From the IMG/VR virus record IMGVR_UViG_3300025889_000044, positions 1 to 36,220 of that record: a stretch of DNA of 36,220 bases; one strand, 5' to 3'. Source of the DNA: a virus. Positions within the stretch are counted from its first letter, which is position 1. Every line of letters starts with the position of its first letter. A program made the translations under genes and the position numbers. The notes under the pieces are model-generated. The model saw only the letters and a program-made list of their open reading frames with translations, was not told where the DNA came from and did no database searches. This document shows, in pieces, positions 1 through 9,345 of this stretch.

Positions 1-66
1 GAGGAAATATGAAACTAACTCCAAAGGATGCAGAAAAGGTTCGGGCGCTTCATAGTCAAATCATGG
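1..66. repeat. Left copy of 66-bp terminal direct repeat (contig closure)
   Basis: The first 66 bases are identical to 36155-36220. The repeat runs from the ribosome binding site of the first gene into its coding sequence. The gene at 35785-36156 ends just inside the right copy, so joining the ends gives an uninterrupted operon. This is most simply an assembly overlap of a circular or circularly permuted genome, not a biological short terminal repeat. Confidence 0.95.
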
Positions 67-263
67 CGATTGCTGACAAGGTCGGCATGAGCATGGAGGA
101 CGTGATTGATTCTGCCGTTGAGGGTGAAGAATCAGAAATGGAAGATGAATCCATGATGGTTGAGCAGTCCCCCGAGATGGAAGAGGATGAGGAAGAAGAG
201 AAGCCAATGGACAAGGCTAAGATTGCTCTGATCGTCGGCAAGATGCGCCGTGGGGCTGAATGA
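9..263 (+). CDS. Small acidic phage protein
   Basis: 84 residues preceded by a clear GAGGAA ribosome binding site 2-7. The N-terminal third is charged and helical. The middle, about residues 38-67, is almost entirely Glu/Asp/Met with a run of acidic residues, and the C-terminus is basic. Its stop overlaps the ATG of the tail adaptor gene (ATGA), so the two are translationally coupled, and on the circular map it directly follows the 123-residue gene at 35785. I recognise no family. The acidic core could act as a small scaffold or chaperone for tail or ejection proteins, but that is inference from position. Confidence 0.75.
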   Translation: MKLTPKDAEKVRALHSQIMAIADKVGMSMEDVIDSAVEGEESEMEDESMMVEQSPEMEEDEEEEKPMDKAKIALIVGKMRRGAE

Positions 264-1189
264 GGACAATCGAACAGCTCATTTCTGCTAGCCGCAGATC
301 CACTGGAAACCTGGACTTCAGCGATAACGCTGGAGTAGGTGACGAGGAGTTTCTTCAAGCGCTTAATGACGCTCAAGAAGAGATCCACGCGCTCATTAAC
401 GTGATGTTTCCCACCATCCTCATGGCCTCAAAGCAAGTGGATGTTCAGGCTAATGTCGAGGCTTACTCCATACCAGCTGACTGCTATATGGGCACGAGGC
501 TAGACTTTGTAGAGTATGCTCCAAGCGGTCTTGCTCAAGACTATTACCCTATTCGCAAGGGCGCCACAAAAGATAGAATCAACGGTCAGGCGGGAAACCC
601 AGCTTTTTATATCAGGCAGGGCTCTAACATCCTTTTGCAGCCTCCTCCTCAAAACGGCGGGAAAATCAGACTCACCTATCAGCGCACGATCCCTGTGCTG
701 GATAAGCGTAGAGCTACTGTAGCTAGTGCTACAGTCTCTGGTAACTCTATCGTGAGCCTTTTCATGGATACGAGCACCGAGTTTGATCCAGAAGCTCTAG
801 CAGAGCAGAACTTTCTGACGATTATTGATAAAAATGGCGTGGTGAAGATGCGCTATATCCCTGTTGACTCTATTAACGGAGGAACGGGAGAAGTCACTGT
901 AGGCGCAGGGTTTACCTTTGAAGATGGGGAGACTATCTCCACGGGTGACTATGCTGTGCGCGGGAAGTATTCGAGCACCCACAGTCAGCTTCCCGATATC
1001 TGTGAAAAGTATCTGATTGAATACTGCAATATGCGTATCTTTGTGCGCGACTCTTCTACCGATCAGGCAGAGGTTGCGGCACTAATGGCTAAGATTGAAG
1101 CGACGTTGAAACAGGCTTTCGCAGAGCCTGACAATGATCCTGACCGAATCCCGATTCTTGATCCGAGCTATCTCGGATATGAACTTTAA
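260..1189 (+). CDS. Head-tail adaptor / tail tubular A-like protein
   Basis: 309 residues. The helical N-terminus (FLQALNDAQEEIHALIN) is followed by a beta-rich middle with the pattern of podoviral adaptor proteins of the T7 gp11 or P22 gp4 type: a helical hairpin, then strands containing YSIPADC and RLTYQRTIP, then a C-terminal helix that counts residues of a ring subunit. Immediate coupling to the very large nozzle-like gene downstream supports this. The start is the ATG overlapping the previous stop. In the virion it would form the ring between portal and tail nozzle. The family call rests on pattern and synteny, not on a search. Confidence 0.65.
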   Translation: MRTIEQLISASRRSTGNLDFSDNAGVGDEEFLQALNDAQEEIHALINVMFPTILMASKQVDVQANVEAYSIPADCYMGTRLDFVEYAPSGLAQDYYPIRKGATKDRINGQAGNPAFYIRQGSNILLQPPPQNGGKIRLTYQRTIPVLDKRRATVASATVSGNSIVSLFMDTSTEFDPEALAEQNFLTIIDKNGVVKMRYIPVDSINGGTGEVTVGAGFTFEDGETISTGDYAVRGKYSSTHSQLPDICEKYLIEYCNMRIFVRDSSTDQAEVAALMAKIEATLKQAFAEPDNDPDRIPILDPSYLGYEL

Positions 1190-1201
1190 GCTGGGGGGCT
1201 T

Positions 1202-3715
1202 GTGGCGAGTCAGTATCAATTTGTAAAACGCTATGAGAACTTTTCCGGCGTTGACTACAAATCTTCAGACCTACGCTTTCCCGAACAGTATGCGACTGAG
1301 CTTCGCAATGTAAAATTTTCACAGACTGGCTCACTTGAGAAAAGAAAGGGCTATCAAGGCTCTGCCGCTCCCAAGGGTGGTTGCGGTGTGTTTACCTATC
1401 GCAAGTATTCTCCTACTGGAGCAGAAGAGTTTGAGATTATCGCGGTCGATAACAACCTCTGGAAGCTCACAGAGAGCGTCTTGACGGTCACTTACACTGG
1501 AGCCAACCCAACGTGTGATATTTCGATCATCTTTGATGTCGATACGGCTCAGTATCGGTGTCAAATTCTTGAAGGTTCTACTCAGGTTTTAGACTTCGCT
1601 CTTGGGGTTGGTATTGATGAGGTTCTGCCAGTCACGATGGCGAATTTGGTGAGCGCTATCAATGCCCTGACAGGCTTTACGGCATCCGCAACGGGCGTTA
1701 CAGCGACTCCAGCGGCATTCTCTGACGTAGTGCTCAACCATGACCTGATCTCGGCTCCATTGACCAACCCAAGCCGCTATTGGGTAGCGGTAAACTCCCC
1801 TGGTACGGTCCTGCCAGGTAATGCGACCTATAAAAATGACGTTAACTTTGAGAATACGTCAGCCGTTCAGCTTCAAAACTGCCTTTATCTCTCAAACGGG
1901 TATGACGAGGTTATTAAGTACGACGGTCAGAATGCATATCGTGCTGGGGTACCTACTCCTGGCACTGTGACCACCAATGTAGTACTAGATGCGTCAGGAT
2001 TCACGGGTAATAGCTATATTTACAAAATACAATACCTGCAAAAAGACGCACAGGGAAACGAGACTGCCGGTAATTATTATCAGACTGATCCGGCGCTCAA
2101 TATCGCCTCTGCTAGCCGCGTAGAGCTTACCATTCCAAACATCTTAGCAGCCTCAGGCTTCAATACTAACTGTGCCGTGGTCGCTGGAGCTCAAGCCGTC
2201 GTGAATACGATTGCAGTAGATAACGGAGCAGGTGGACCGCAGACGCTTACGGTCGGAGACACTGCGTACTTCTATGATGCCGTGAGCCTTGCCTATGTTG
2301 AGCGTGAGGTTACTGCCGCCACTGGAGCTAGCATCACGATTGCTGGAGCTCCTGTTACGGTTGCAGATAACGATGTCATTTCAAACAATCTTAGAATCAC
2401 TATCTGGAGATCTAAGACCTCAGTTAGTGCTCCCACGGTTTGGTATGCGGTGGCAGAGATCCCAAATAACTCGTTTACAGCTAGTCAGGTCTATACCGAC
2501 AAGGCTCAAGACGCAGCTCTTGGGGCTATATTTCTCGAGCCTGTGACGGATAGAAGCCCCCCAGCTAAAGGGCGATATATCTCTAGCTTTCAGAACATCA
2601 TGCTCACTGCTGGAGATCTTGAATATCCAAACATCGTGAGCTTTAGCGACATTGAAAGCCCTGAGTATTTTCCTACGCCGGATAATCAGTTCGTGGTCAA
2701 TGATTTACTGGGCGACAGGATCACGGGTCTAAGTCCGTCCAATGAGTTTTTCATTGTGTTTCAGTCCAGAGCCATTCACTCAGTATCCGGTGAGCTTTCG
2801 ACACTATCCTTCCGAGTAGACCAAGTTGCTAATGACATTGGGTGTGCTGCTCATGCCTCTATCAAAGACATTAGAGGCGCTCTGTTCTTCATGAGCTTAA
2901 ACGGGCCTAGGGTAATTAAGGGTGGCCAGGTCCCACAGGGTCTTGGGCCATTTGATAACAATCCTTTCGTAAGCCGAATTGATCCGCGCTTTGACCAAAT
3001 TAGTGAGCTTGATGACGAGAAGATTTTCCAGCTCAAGCGCTCTGTAGGGTTTCACGATAGAATCGGTCAGCGCTATCTGTGCTTTGTTCCATGCGAGTCA
3101 TTAGTGGGGGTAGATCGTGAAGCGAACGCCAACAGCATCATGTTTGTCTATGACTATCCACGGGACTCCTGGCTTGAGTGGGACAATATCAACGCTGCTG
3201 GTGGGATTACCGACTTGTCCGATGACTTGTTTTTTTCCGAGCGGCGTTACTCAGGAACAAGTCTTGCGGTCGATTCATGCCTATATCGCTTTCATACCAC
3301 TAACACCTATCTGGACTACGCAGACAATGTATCGCCCATTTCGTGCTACTGGAAAAGTGCATGGGACTTTCTCGGTGAAGCCTCAATCCTAAAGAGCTTC
3401 CTAGCTCTAAGAATCTTCTCTACTGAAGAGATTACCAATAGCTTTACGCTCGGCGTCAAAACAGAGATTAACTGGATCAGGGATACGCAGAGCAGCCTGG
3501 ATGTGCAGGTGGGCTCGGGTGGATATGGCGAGGATCGCTGGGACCTTGACGCTTGGGGTAGCCCTGTAGAGCCTACGTTGACGCGTAAACTGAACAACAA
3601 CCGAGTGAAGAGCTTGAGGGTTGTATTTGAAAACTCAGAAGCTCAAAAGAACATTCTGGTGACGGGATATGAGCTAGAGGTTGCGGCACCCTATAAGCCT
3701 AGGTTTGTAACATGA
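1202..3715 (+). CDS. Tail nozzle / stabilisation protein (tail tubular B-like)
   Basis: 837 residues, GTG start with a GGGGGG-type ribosome binding site in the 12-base gap. The N-terminus contains the pattern ENFSGVD...ELRNVKFSQTGSLEKRKGYQ, typical of podoviral nozzle proteins (T7 gp12, P22 gp10-like), in which the first residues pack on the adaptor ring. The rest is beta-rich, consistent with stacked propeller and barrel domains; segments such as GDRITGLSPSNEFFIVF and RPI-free hydrophobic strands recur. Following the adaptor gene directly is the classic order. No signal peptide or enzyme motif is visible. Confidence 0.7.
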   Translation: MASQYQFVKRYENFSGVDYKSSDLRFPEQYATELRNVKFSQTGSLEKRKGYQGSAAPKGGCGVFTYRKYSPTGAEEFEIIAVDNNLWKLTESVLTVTYTGANPTCDISIIFDVDTAQYRCQILEGSTQVLDFALGVGIDEVLPVTMANLVSAINALTGFTASATGVTATPAAFSDVVLNHDLISAPLTNPSRYWVAVNSPGTVLPGNATYKNDVNFENTSAVQLQNCLYLSNGYDEVIKYDGQNAYRAGVPTPGTVTTNVVLDASGFTGNSYIYKIQYLQKDAQGNETAGNYYQTDPALNIASASRVELTIPNILAASGFNTNCAVVAGAQAVVNTIAVDNGAGGPQTLTVGDTAYFYDAVSLAYVEREVTAATGASITIAGAPVTVADNDVISNNLRITIWRSKTSVSAPTVWYAVAEIPNNSFTASQVYTDKAQDAALGAIFLEPVTDRSPPAKGRYISSFQNIMLTAGDLEYPNIVSFSDIESPEYFPTPDNQFVVNDLLGDRITGLSPSNEFFIVFQSRAIHSVSGELSTLSFRVDQVANDIGCAAHASIKDIRGALFFMSLNGPRVIKGGQVPQGLGPFDNNPFVSRIDPRFDQISELDDEKIFQLKRSVGFHDRIGQRYLCFVPCESLVGVDREANANSIMFVYDYPRDSWLEWDNINAAGGITDLSDDLFFSERRYSGTSLAVDSCLYRFHTTNTYLDYADNVSPISCYWKSAWDFLGEASILKSFLALRIFSTEEITNSFTLGVKTEINWIRDTQSSLDVQVGSGGYGEDRWDLDAWGSPVEPTLTRKLNNNRVKSLRVVFENSEAQKNILVTGYELEVAAPYKPRFVT

Positions 3716-4056
3716 GGTTTTTAGGTCTTAAAATCTTCCGAGGTGGCGATACGCTTGACGATGCGTTAAATTATTTATCAGTAGACCTAGCAAACAGCTT
3801 GCGCGACCTAACTACAGGTCTAGGCCGGTTGAAATTGCTGGATAACTTTGAAGGGTTCGAGGCTCAGGTGAGCTTTCCAGGAGCCGGAGAAGTAGCAATC
3901 CGGCACAATCTTGGCTTTGTCCCCTCTCAAAGAATTATTGTCAGAGCTACGGCGTCGGATATTGTAGACGGTGACACGGCTTGGAGCACTAGCTTTGTTT
4001 ATTTGAAGAAAACTGGATCAGGGTCGGCTACGGCTACCGTGATCTTTTTGAGGTAG
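3712..4056 (+). CDS. Small virion protein with a fibre-type beta domain
   Basis: 114 residues, ATG overlapping the stop of the nozzle gene (ATGA). After a helical N-terminal half, residues about 46-114 form a compact beta domain: a GEVAIRHNLGFVPSQRIIV motif, then a Trp-containing loop and the terminal strand ATVIFLR. I know this pattern from short phage tail/fibre-associated proteins, where a His-Asn-Leu-Gly turn precedes a Pro-Ser-rich strand. It is probably a minor tail component or fibre attachment protein; the exact role is not shown. Confidence 0.65.
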   Translation: MRFLGLKIFRGGDTLDDALNYLSVDLANSLRDLTTGLGRLKLLDNFEGFEAQVSFPGAGEVAIRHNLGFVPSQRIIVRATASDIVDGDTAWSTSFVYLKKTGSGSATATVIFLR

Positions 4057-4061
4057 AACTT

Positions 4062-4691
4062 ATGGGATGGTGGAGTCGCATTAGAGATAGAGTAGTTGTT
4101 CCTGCCATAAGAGCGGCGGCAGCCCCACTTATTATTGGTCCCGCTGGTGTTTCAGAGCAAGTAAGGGCGGTAAGTGGTGCTGTGTCTCCTGAGCAGGGGC
4201 AATCTGTTCAGCTTCCTTCTGGGCCAGCTATCTCTCCAGAGCAGATGGCTCAAATTACCGCTGCTTTGCCACAGGTTCAGCTTCAACGCTTGGGTGCGCC
4301 AGAAGAACAGGCAACACGCGAAAGAATTGCTAGAGACTTGATGACCGAACAGCAATCCGGTCAGCGTCAGCTTTTAGCCCAGCAAGCAAAGCAAGGTGTT
4401 CGCGGTGGTGCTGCCGCAGCCCAACAATCTCAGCTTGCACAGCGCATTGCTGCTCAAAGAGCAGCTCAGGAACAGGGCGCGATGGTACAGCAAAGAATGT
4501 TCAACATTGAGCAAGCTCAAAAGGAACAGTTTGGAAACATTGCAAGTGAAATTGCAAGACGGCAACTTGCCGCATCATTGGCAGGACAACAAGCACAGGT
4601 TCAAGCCGCTAGGGAGCTTGGGCAAGCTCAACTTGCTGCGATTCAACAGCAGGGTGGCGGAGGCGGTCTGTTTAGTTGGTTAGGGCTATAA
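4062..4691 (+). CDS. Ala/Gln-rich putative internal virion (ejection) protein
   Basis: 209 residues with GAGG ribosome binding site 4048-4053. The first 35 residues are basic and then hydrophobic with small side chains (AAAAPLIIGPAG). From residue 75 on the protein is extremely rich in Gln and Ala, giving a long amphipathic helical region, and it ends in a Gly run and a hydrophobic tail (GGGGGLFSWLGL). That composition fits proteins packed inside the capsid and ejected with DNA. It precedes two further proteins of the same style. The small genes at 35558 and 35785 share the Gln/Ala character. No enzyme motif seen. Confidence 0.65.
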   Translation: MGWWSRIRDRVVVPAIRAAAAPLIIGPAGVSEQVRAVSGAVSPEQGQSVQLPSGPAISPEQMAQITAALPQVQLQRLGAPEEQATRERIARDLMTEQQSGQRQLLAQQAKQGVRGGAAAAQQSQLAQRIAAQRAAQEQGAMVQQRMFNIEQAQKEQFGNIASEIARRQLAASLAGQQAQVQAARELGQAQLAAIQQQGGGGGLFSWLGL

Positions 4692-4692
4692 T

Positions 4693-5649
4693 ATGGCAAA
4701 CACTGAACTAGCGAAACTACTGAATCTTCAAATGGCTCAACCTGAACAAAAGGCTGAGATGAGTCAAAATGATATGCTTGCCCAAGCTATCATCGGTCTA
4801 GCTCCTATTCTTGCTGGAGCCGCTCTAGGTGGCGCTCAGGGCGGTGCCGCTGGTGCTCAGGCTGGAATGACTGGATTACAAGCTATCAAAACAGGTAAAA
4901 AAGAGGCAGAGGAAAAGGCTGAAAAGCTAGCCACGAAAAGAAAAGAAGCGCTAACTCAGGCCCTTGCGCTCTCAAAAGAAGATCGGGCCGAAAAGGCCGC
5001 ACAAAGAGCAGAAGAGCGGCAGATTTCAGAGTTGGCATTGTCTCAGAAAAAACTGAAACTAGAGCAGGATAAGTTTTTGGCAGAAATGGGTTCTAGTAAA
5101 AAACAGATTGAGAAACTGCCTGTAGAAAATAAATCAATGGTCGAGGGACTCTCAAAAGATAGTGCAACCAAAACCGCGATTGCTAATGAAATTGCTCAAG
5201 CCATTGCTCAATTTGATGACCCAAATGTAAGCGAACAGCAAAAAATTAAAATAGGACAAAGTTTGTTAAAGGTTCTCAATTCGACGCAGGGATCAGATGC
5301 CGTCGGCGCTGAAGAGGCTAGACGTTTGGGCAGTTTGCTTGAATATCAAGTATTTAACCTATTTCAGCCAGGGCCGATGTTTGGCCGCGATTTATCAGCA
5401 TTTAGAGATCAAGCGGCAAGCACTGTTAACCGTTTAAGCGGCGCTGTAGAGGCGAACAAAAATCTAATTAGACAAGCGATGTCCGGTCAGGCTGTTAATG
5501 TACCAAAAATATCGCTGAAAGAAGCCGAGAAAAAAGAACCGATGCCACTTCCTACGGGTTTGGGCCCTAGAGATGCGTTTGCAGCTCCAGTTAAACCAGA
5601 CTTTAGAAACATGACTAATGAAGAACTGAAAGCATATAGGGATCAATAA
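4693..5649 (+). CDS. Putative internal virion protein with coiled coil
   Basis: 318 residues, one base after the preceding gene. Residues 28-60 are an Ala/Gly-rich hydrophobic segment (IIGLAPILAGAALGGAQGG), which could insert in a membrane. Residues about 66-130 are a Lys/Glu/Ala coiled coil. The C-terminal third is mixed and ends with a Pro-rich stretch before a short helix. The hydrophobic glycine-zipper-like segment followed by coiled coil is common among podoviral ejection proteins that line a trans-envelope channel. Its stop overlaps the start of the 860-residue gene by one base (TAATG). Confidence 0.65.
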   Translation: MANTELAKLLNLQMAQPEQKAEMSQNDMLAQAIIGLAPILAGAALGGAQGGAAGAQAGMTGLQAIKTGKKEAEEKAEKLATKRKEALTQALALSKEDRAEKAAQRAEERQISELALSQKKLKLEQDKFLAEMGSSKKQIEKLPVENKSMVEGLSKDSATKTAIANEIAQAIAQFDDPNVSEQQKIKIGQSLLKVLNSTQGSDAVGAEEARRLGSLLEYQVFNLFQPGPMFGRDLSAFRDQAASTVNRLSGAVEANKNLIRQAMSGQAVNVPKISLKEAEKKEPMPLPTGLGPRDAFAAPVKPDFRNMTNEELKAYRDQ

Positions 5650-8231
5650 TGGCCAACAGAGAGCAGTTAATCAAAGAGGCCGAAGCAAAATGGGAGCGTG
5701 AGCAGCTTATCCAGCAAGCAGAGGCTAAATGGGCGTCTGAAAATGCTCCAGAGCCTACCGGTCCTGGCTTGCCAGAAACGATTGAGACCGCTGGAAGGTC
5801 TGTTTTAGAAGGTGTAACGTCTGGGATTTCTGAGCCAGCTATTAGTGGCGTCAATGCTGTTCTTGGCAATCTTATTGAGTCTGGCTTTGATGCTGAGAGT
5901 CTTAAAGACTTTTTTTCGAAGTCTATTGATACAGCAAGAATCGAAAAAGAATTTTCACGAGATGTAGAGAGGCGTAGGGCATTAGAAAAGCAAATGCCTG
6001 GTACTGCGTTAACTTCAGAAATTATTGGTAGTTTATCTCCTGTTGGTCCTGCGTCTTGGATTGCTAAAGGAGCCACTAAAGCGGCTCAGGCTATTGTCCC
6101 AGCTATTAAAGGTGTCGATGTTGTTTCCCGTGTTGGAAAGGCCGGTGCAGAGGCGGCTCTATCCGGCGCAGGGATGGAGGCCGCAAAACAAGCCGCACAG
6201 GTGCCGACTGGTTTTATTACGCCAGAGGAACAACTTAACATCCTTGAAACTGGTGAGTTTGGTGCAAAGATCGGTGGTGGAATTGCTGCTACTGGTGCAG
6301 CACTTCGTGGCGGAGCCAAGTTAGGAAAAATGACTCTTGGAGCCCTGCTTGGGCCATCCATGAAAACTATTGAAAAATATCTGGCAGATCCAGAAACACT
6401 TGCACGAGCAAAGTCTCCAGCTCAAATTAAAGCGCTTGTTGATGAAACAGTTGCAAAGGTTGAGGCTGACATTAGAGATGGAAAGCTGTCAGTAGAAAAA
6501 GCAAAAGAAACATTAGACGACGCAAAAAAGATTTACTCTGATACTGTCCAAGCTAAAAAAGCTGATATTGCCGATGCGTTTGCTGACGCCAAACAAAACC
6601 TTAGGTTTGCACAAGAAGAGGCTTTAAGACCAATAAAACAAGCCAGACCACCAGTGGAGCTTAAGCAGGATGTGCTAGACGCTGCTGCTGAAATTAAAAA
6701 AAGAGTCGGAGAAGAGTCCAAAAAGTCTTATGAGATTTTGGATCAGATGCAAGCCTTAGTGAAAAGAGGAGAGGCTCCATCTGCTAATCTTGGTGATATT
6801 CCTGATAGAATTAAGGCTATTCAAGACACTTTAAGGATTGGGACAAAAGTTGCTCCAGACGAAGAGTCAAAGGCTGCGTTCAGGTTGCTCAATCAATACA
6901 GAGAGCAGTGGGGTCATCTTTGGAAAGAAACTGTCCAATGGCCGCAAGTTAAGCAAATCGTTCAGGCTATTGACCGAGATATCAGAAAGTTTTCTGACAG
7001 ACAAAATCCGGCTCAGTTTTCTGATTTAAAAGTTGCCAAGCTAATGGACCTAAGAACAAGCATTGATAATTTGGTCAAAAGCACCAGTGATGATCTTGGT
7101 TTAGGGTATACAAAACAAATGAAGCAAGTCTCTGATTTAAGAAAGCTTCAAAGCAAAATGGATAACTTTATCGGCAGAGAGCAATCTCTACAGGGTAAGC
7201 TAGACGGCATTTGGAGACCCTCAAAATCAGAAGATGCAAAACTACTTGCAGATATTGGTGACCAAGTAGGAATAGATCTTAGGTCTCCGATTGAAAACTA
7301 TATTCAAACTAAAAAGACGGCTCTCAATCCTGCTGCTATTCGAGAGATTGTTGAGGGATTGCCAGAATCAGAGGCTCTTAGAAAGCTAGAACAAACTAGA
7401 GCTGCAATAAAGCGTCCCGGTGGAGTTGAGGCGCTTGCAAGAGGCGAAGCAAGAGCAGTTCAAACTGCTGAAATGAAACTAGCTCAAGCTAGAGCATCGG
7501 CTGAAGAAGCACAAAAAGCTCTTAAAGATCTTGGTCCTTTTGCTAGGCCTGATAGCAATATCAGTGCAATCAGAACCGCAGTAGCAGAGCGCAATCCTCA
7601 ATATGACCTGTATTTGAAAAACTTGACTTCGGCTAGTGGGCAAGACTTTGCTCAAATGATTGATGATCTAAGAGTGGCTGAAGGTTTTGCAAAAGAATTT
7701 ACCCAAGGATCAAAAAGGGTCAACCTATTCGGCGCTATTGGCGCTGGTACTCTTGGGGTAGCAACAGGAGATCCTGTGGCTATTGCTATAGCTACTGGAT
7801 TTGGTGCTATTGCTGGCGGCATGATGGACCGATTTGGAGGAAAAGTAACCCAGCTTGCACTTGATGGAATCATCAAAATCAGGGGGATGCCAACAGTTCA
7901 AAAGCTAAATCAGGCTTTGAGCGGTCTTCCTGATGAGGTCAAAGAGTACGTTGTGAGAGACCTTGTGAGAGCGGCCACTATGGTCAGAAATGAGAATGTC
8001 AGAGTAGATGCCGCACAGATGGAGCAAACCTATCAGGATATTAAAGCCTCAAAAATGGATGCGGTTTCTAAGTCTAAAGCATTAGAGCAGATGGAAAAAA
8101 CCGGCACGATCAATTCTGAGGTTATTAAAAAAATAATGCTAGATCAGTCACCATCCGCACCAATTAGAAAACAGCAACCGAGTAAGCGCGCGCTAGAGGC
8201 TGACAAGCCAGACGCGCTTAGGCGTCGATGA
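5649..8231 (+). CDS. Large putative ejection protein
   Basis: 860 residues. The N-terminus carries two near repeats (REQLIKEAEAKWE and REQLIQQAEAKWA). A Gly/Ala-rich hydrophobic region lies around residues 130-240 and a second one near 690-735 (GAIGAGTLGVATGDPVAIAI), separated by a long, highly charged, helical central part with few aromatic residues. No protease, peptidase or transglycosylase motif was found within it; the lytic transglycosylase is a separate gene immediately downstream and overlaps it by four bases. Length, helical content and position match the biggest internal core protein of podoviruses (gp16-like role), but I cannot assign a family by eye. Confidence 0.65.
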   Translation: MANREQLIKEAEAKWEREQLIQQAEAKWASENAPEPTGPGLPETIETAGRSVLEGVTSGISEPAISGVNAVLGNLIESGFDAESLKDFFSKSIDTARIEKEFSRDVERRRALEKQMPGTALTSEIIGSLSPVGPASWIAKGATKAAQAIVPAIKGVDVVSRVGKAGAEAALSGAGMEAAKQAAQVPTGFITPEEQLNILETGEFGAKIGGGIAATGAALRGGAKLGKMTLGALLGPSMKTIEKYLADPETLARAKSPAQIKALVDETVAKVEADIRDGKLSVEKAKETLDDAKKIYSDTVQAKKADIADAFADAKQNLRFAQEEALRPIKQARPPVELKQDVLDAAAEIKKRVGEESKKSYEILDQMQALVKRGEAPSANLGDIPDRIKAIQDTLRIGTKVAPDEESKAAFRLLNQYREQWGHLWKETVQWPQVKQIVQAIDRDIRKFSDRQNPAQFSDLKVAKLMDLRTSIDNLVKSTSDDLGLGYTKQMKQVSDLRKLQSKMDNFIGREQSLQGKLDGIWRPSKSEDAKLLADIGDQVGIDLRSPIENYIQTKKTALNPAAIREIVEGLPESEALRKLEQTRAAIKRPGGVEALARGEARAVQTAEMKLAQARASAEEAQKALKDLGPFARPDSNISAIRTAVAERNPQYDLYLKNLTSASGQDFAQMIDDLRVAEGFAKEFTQGSKRVNLFGAIGAGTLGVATGDPVAIAIATGFGAIAGGMMDRFGGKVTQLALDGIIKIRGMPTVQKLNQALSGLPDEVKEYVVRDLVRAATMVRNENVRVDAAQMEQTYQDIKASKMDAVSKSKALEQMEKTGTINSEVIKKIMLDQSPSAPIRKQQPSKRALEADKPDALRRR

Positions 8232-8743
8232 TGCTATCCAAAACCTGGATCGCAAGACTACCTCTGAATGTAATCTATGAGACTGCTATCGATGCTGGTG
8301 TCCCCTGGACTCTTGTCGCTGCGATTGTCCAAACTGAGAGCGGTGGTGATCCCATGGCCATTCGGTTTGAGCCCGACTATAAGTATGTGTTTAAGGTGAG
8401 CGAATTCGCCAAGAATAACGCCATTACACAGACAACAGAGCTAATGATTCAAAAGAGCAGTCTGGGTCTCTGTCAGGTTATGGGGGGCTTGGCTAGGGAG
8501 CTAGGGCATCAAGGCAGTCTGCTTGAGCTTCTCATTCCAGAGATCAATCTAAAATTGGCGACTAAACACATCAAGAATTTGATCATCAAGTATCCGATCA
8601 GAGATGACATGATTGCCGCTTACAACGCTGGAAGCCCGATCAAGAATCTGGACGGCAAGTATCGCAATCAAGGATATGTTGATAAGGTGGTTGGGTATCT
8701 GAACGCTCTCAATGAAACTTTTGAGTACGCAAAGAAAGGGTAA
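8228..8743 (+). CDS. SLT-type lytic transglycosylase (endolysin or ejection lysozyme)
   Basis: 171 residues. The fold-specific motifs of goose-type/SLT lysozymes are in order: catalytic Glu37 in the QTESGGDP block, the GLCQVMGG block at about 80-87, and AAYNAGS at 130-136. It would cleave the glycan strands of peptidoglycan with formation of anhydro-muramic ends. No signal peptide is visible, so it needs a holin for access, or it travels in the virion with the ejection proteins encoded just upstream. Two tandem ATGs (8228, 8231) are possible starts. The gene overlaps the ejection gene and is followed three bases later by the holin-like gene, which favours an endolysin role. Confidence 0.85.
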   Translation: MMLSKTWIARLPLNVIYETAIDAGVPWTLVAAIVQTESGGDPMAIRFEPDYKYVFKVSEFAKNNAITQTTELMIQKSSLGLCQVMGGLARELGHQGSLLELLIPEINLKLATKHIKNLIIKYPIRDDMIAAYNAGSPIKNLDGKYRNQGYVDKVVGYLNALNETFEYAKKG

Positions 8744-8745
8744 AT

Positions 8746-8958
8746 ATGGAAAGTCTATTGATGATGTTGGCAGCACTGCATCCCGCTATCCCATTGGTTC
8801 TCGCAGCCCTGGGGGGCCTCGTTGTTCTCGGTCAGGCTTATGTTGCTTTAACCCCATCGCAGGCTGACGACGCTTGGGTAGCGAAACTTGAGGCTATGCC
8901 TATTGTAGGCCCACTGCTTCAGGCTTTGAGAGCTTTTGCTCCCATCCAAAAGAAGTAA
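8746..8958 (+). CDS. Small membrane protein, holin candidate
   Basis: 70 residues. One strongly hydrophobic segment at about residues 10-34 (HPAIPLVLAALGGLVVLGQAY), a short polar linker, then an amphipathic C-terminal helix (MPIVGPLLQALRAFAP) and a basic tail. This matches small phage holins and pinholins in size and layout. It sits directly after the transglycosylase and before other membrane or lipoprotein genes, which supports a lysis role. The next gene starts at its stop codon (TAATG overlap). Confidence 0.6.
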   Translation: MESLLMMLAALHPAIPLVLAALGGLVVLGQAYVALTPSQADDAWVAKLEAMPIVGPLLQALRAFAPIQKK

Positions 8959-9170
8959 TGGGTAACATTATTACGGCGCTCAAGGCGTTACCGGATCTTA
9001 TCAATCTTCTGGTAACCCTTGGGCGTCTCCTTAAAGAGACCTTTGGCGACAATCCTGGAAAGTACATTGTTGACGCTCATGAGGTTTTTACTGGGCTAAG
9101 AAATGCTAAGACCGCTGAAGAAAAGCAAGCTGCTGCTCGCGCTATTTCTGATCTCATTAAGCGCCTGTAG
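8958..9170 (+). CDS. Small helical protein of the lysis cassette
   Basis: 70 residues starting at the ATG that overlaps the holin-like stop. The first 28 residues are amphipathic to hydrophobic (LKALPDLINLLVTLGRLL) and the remainder is a charged helix with a KTAEEKQAAARAI stretch. No clear membrane span or enzyme motif. The start of the lipoprotein gene (9103) lies inside its 3' end in another frame, so this cassette packs overlapping reading frames. Possibly a holin regulator or antiholin; that is inference from position only. Confidence 0.55.
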   Translation: MGNIITALKALPDLINLLVTLGRLLKETFGDNPGKYIVDAHEVFTGLRNAKTAEEKQAAARAISDLIKRL

Positions 9171-9345
9171 CGGTATCAAAGTAACAGTCTGTGTAGTTGA
9201 CGCACAAGGTAATGTATTGCAGTGCTCTCCTCCAAAAGGAGAGGGCTTTACTATTCCTCTGTCTCAAGCGGATAATTATGTCTGCCTGTCGCCAGACGAC
9301 ACTGAAACACTCCTAATTTATTTGAAAGAGAAGTGTTCTAAATGA
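9103..9345 (+). CDS. Small lipoprotein of the lysis region
   Basis: 80 residues. Basic N-terminus, hydrophobic core LLLALFLISLSAC and a good lipobox LSAC with the lipidated Cys at residue 22, so it should be exported and anchored by signal peptidase II processing. The mature part (about 59 residues) has four further Cys residues and ends with a YVCLSPDDTETLL motif that I associate with short podoviral lipoproteins. Its first 68 bases overlap the preceding gene in another frame. Location in the lysis cassette suggests an outer-membrane spanin-like function, although it lacks the usual Pro-rich Rz1 composition. Confidence 0.65.
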   Translation: MLRPLKKSKLLLALFLISLSACSGIKVTVCVVDAQGNVLQCSPPKGEGFTIPLSQADNYVCLSPDDTETLLIYLKEKCSK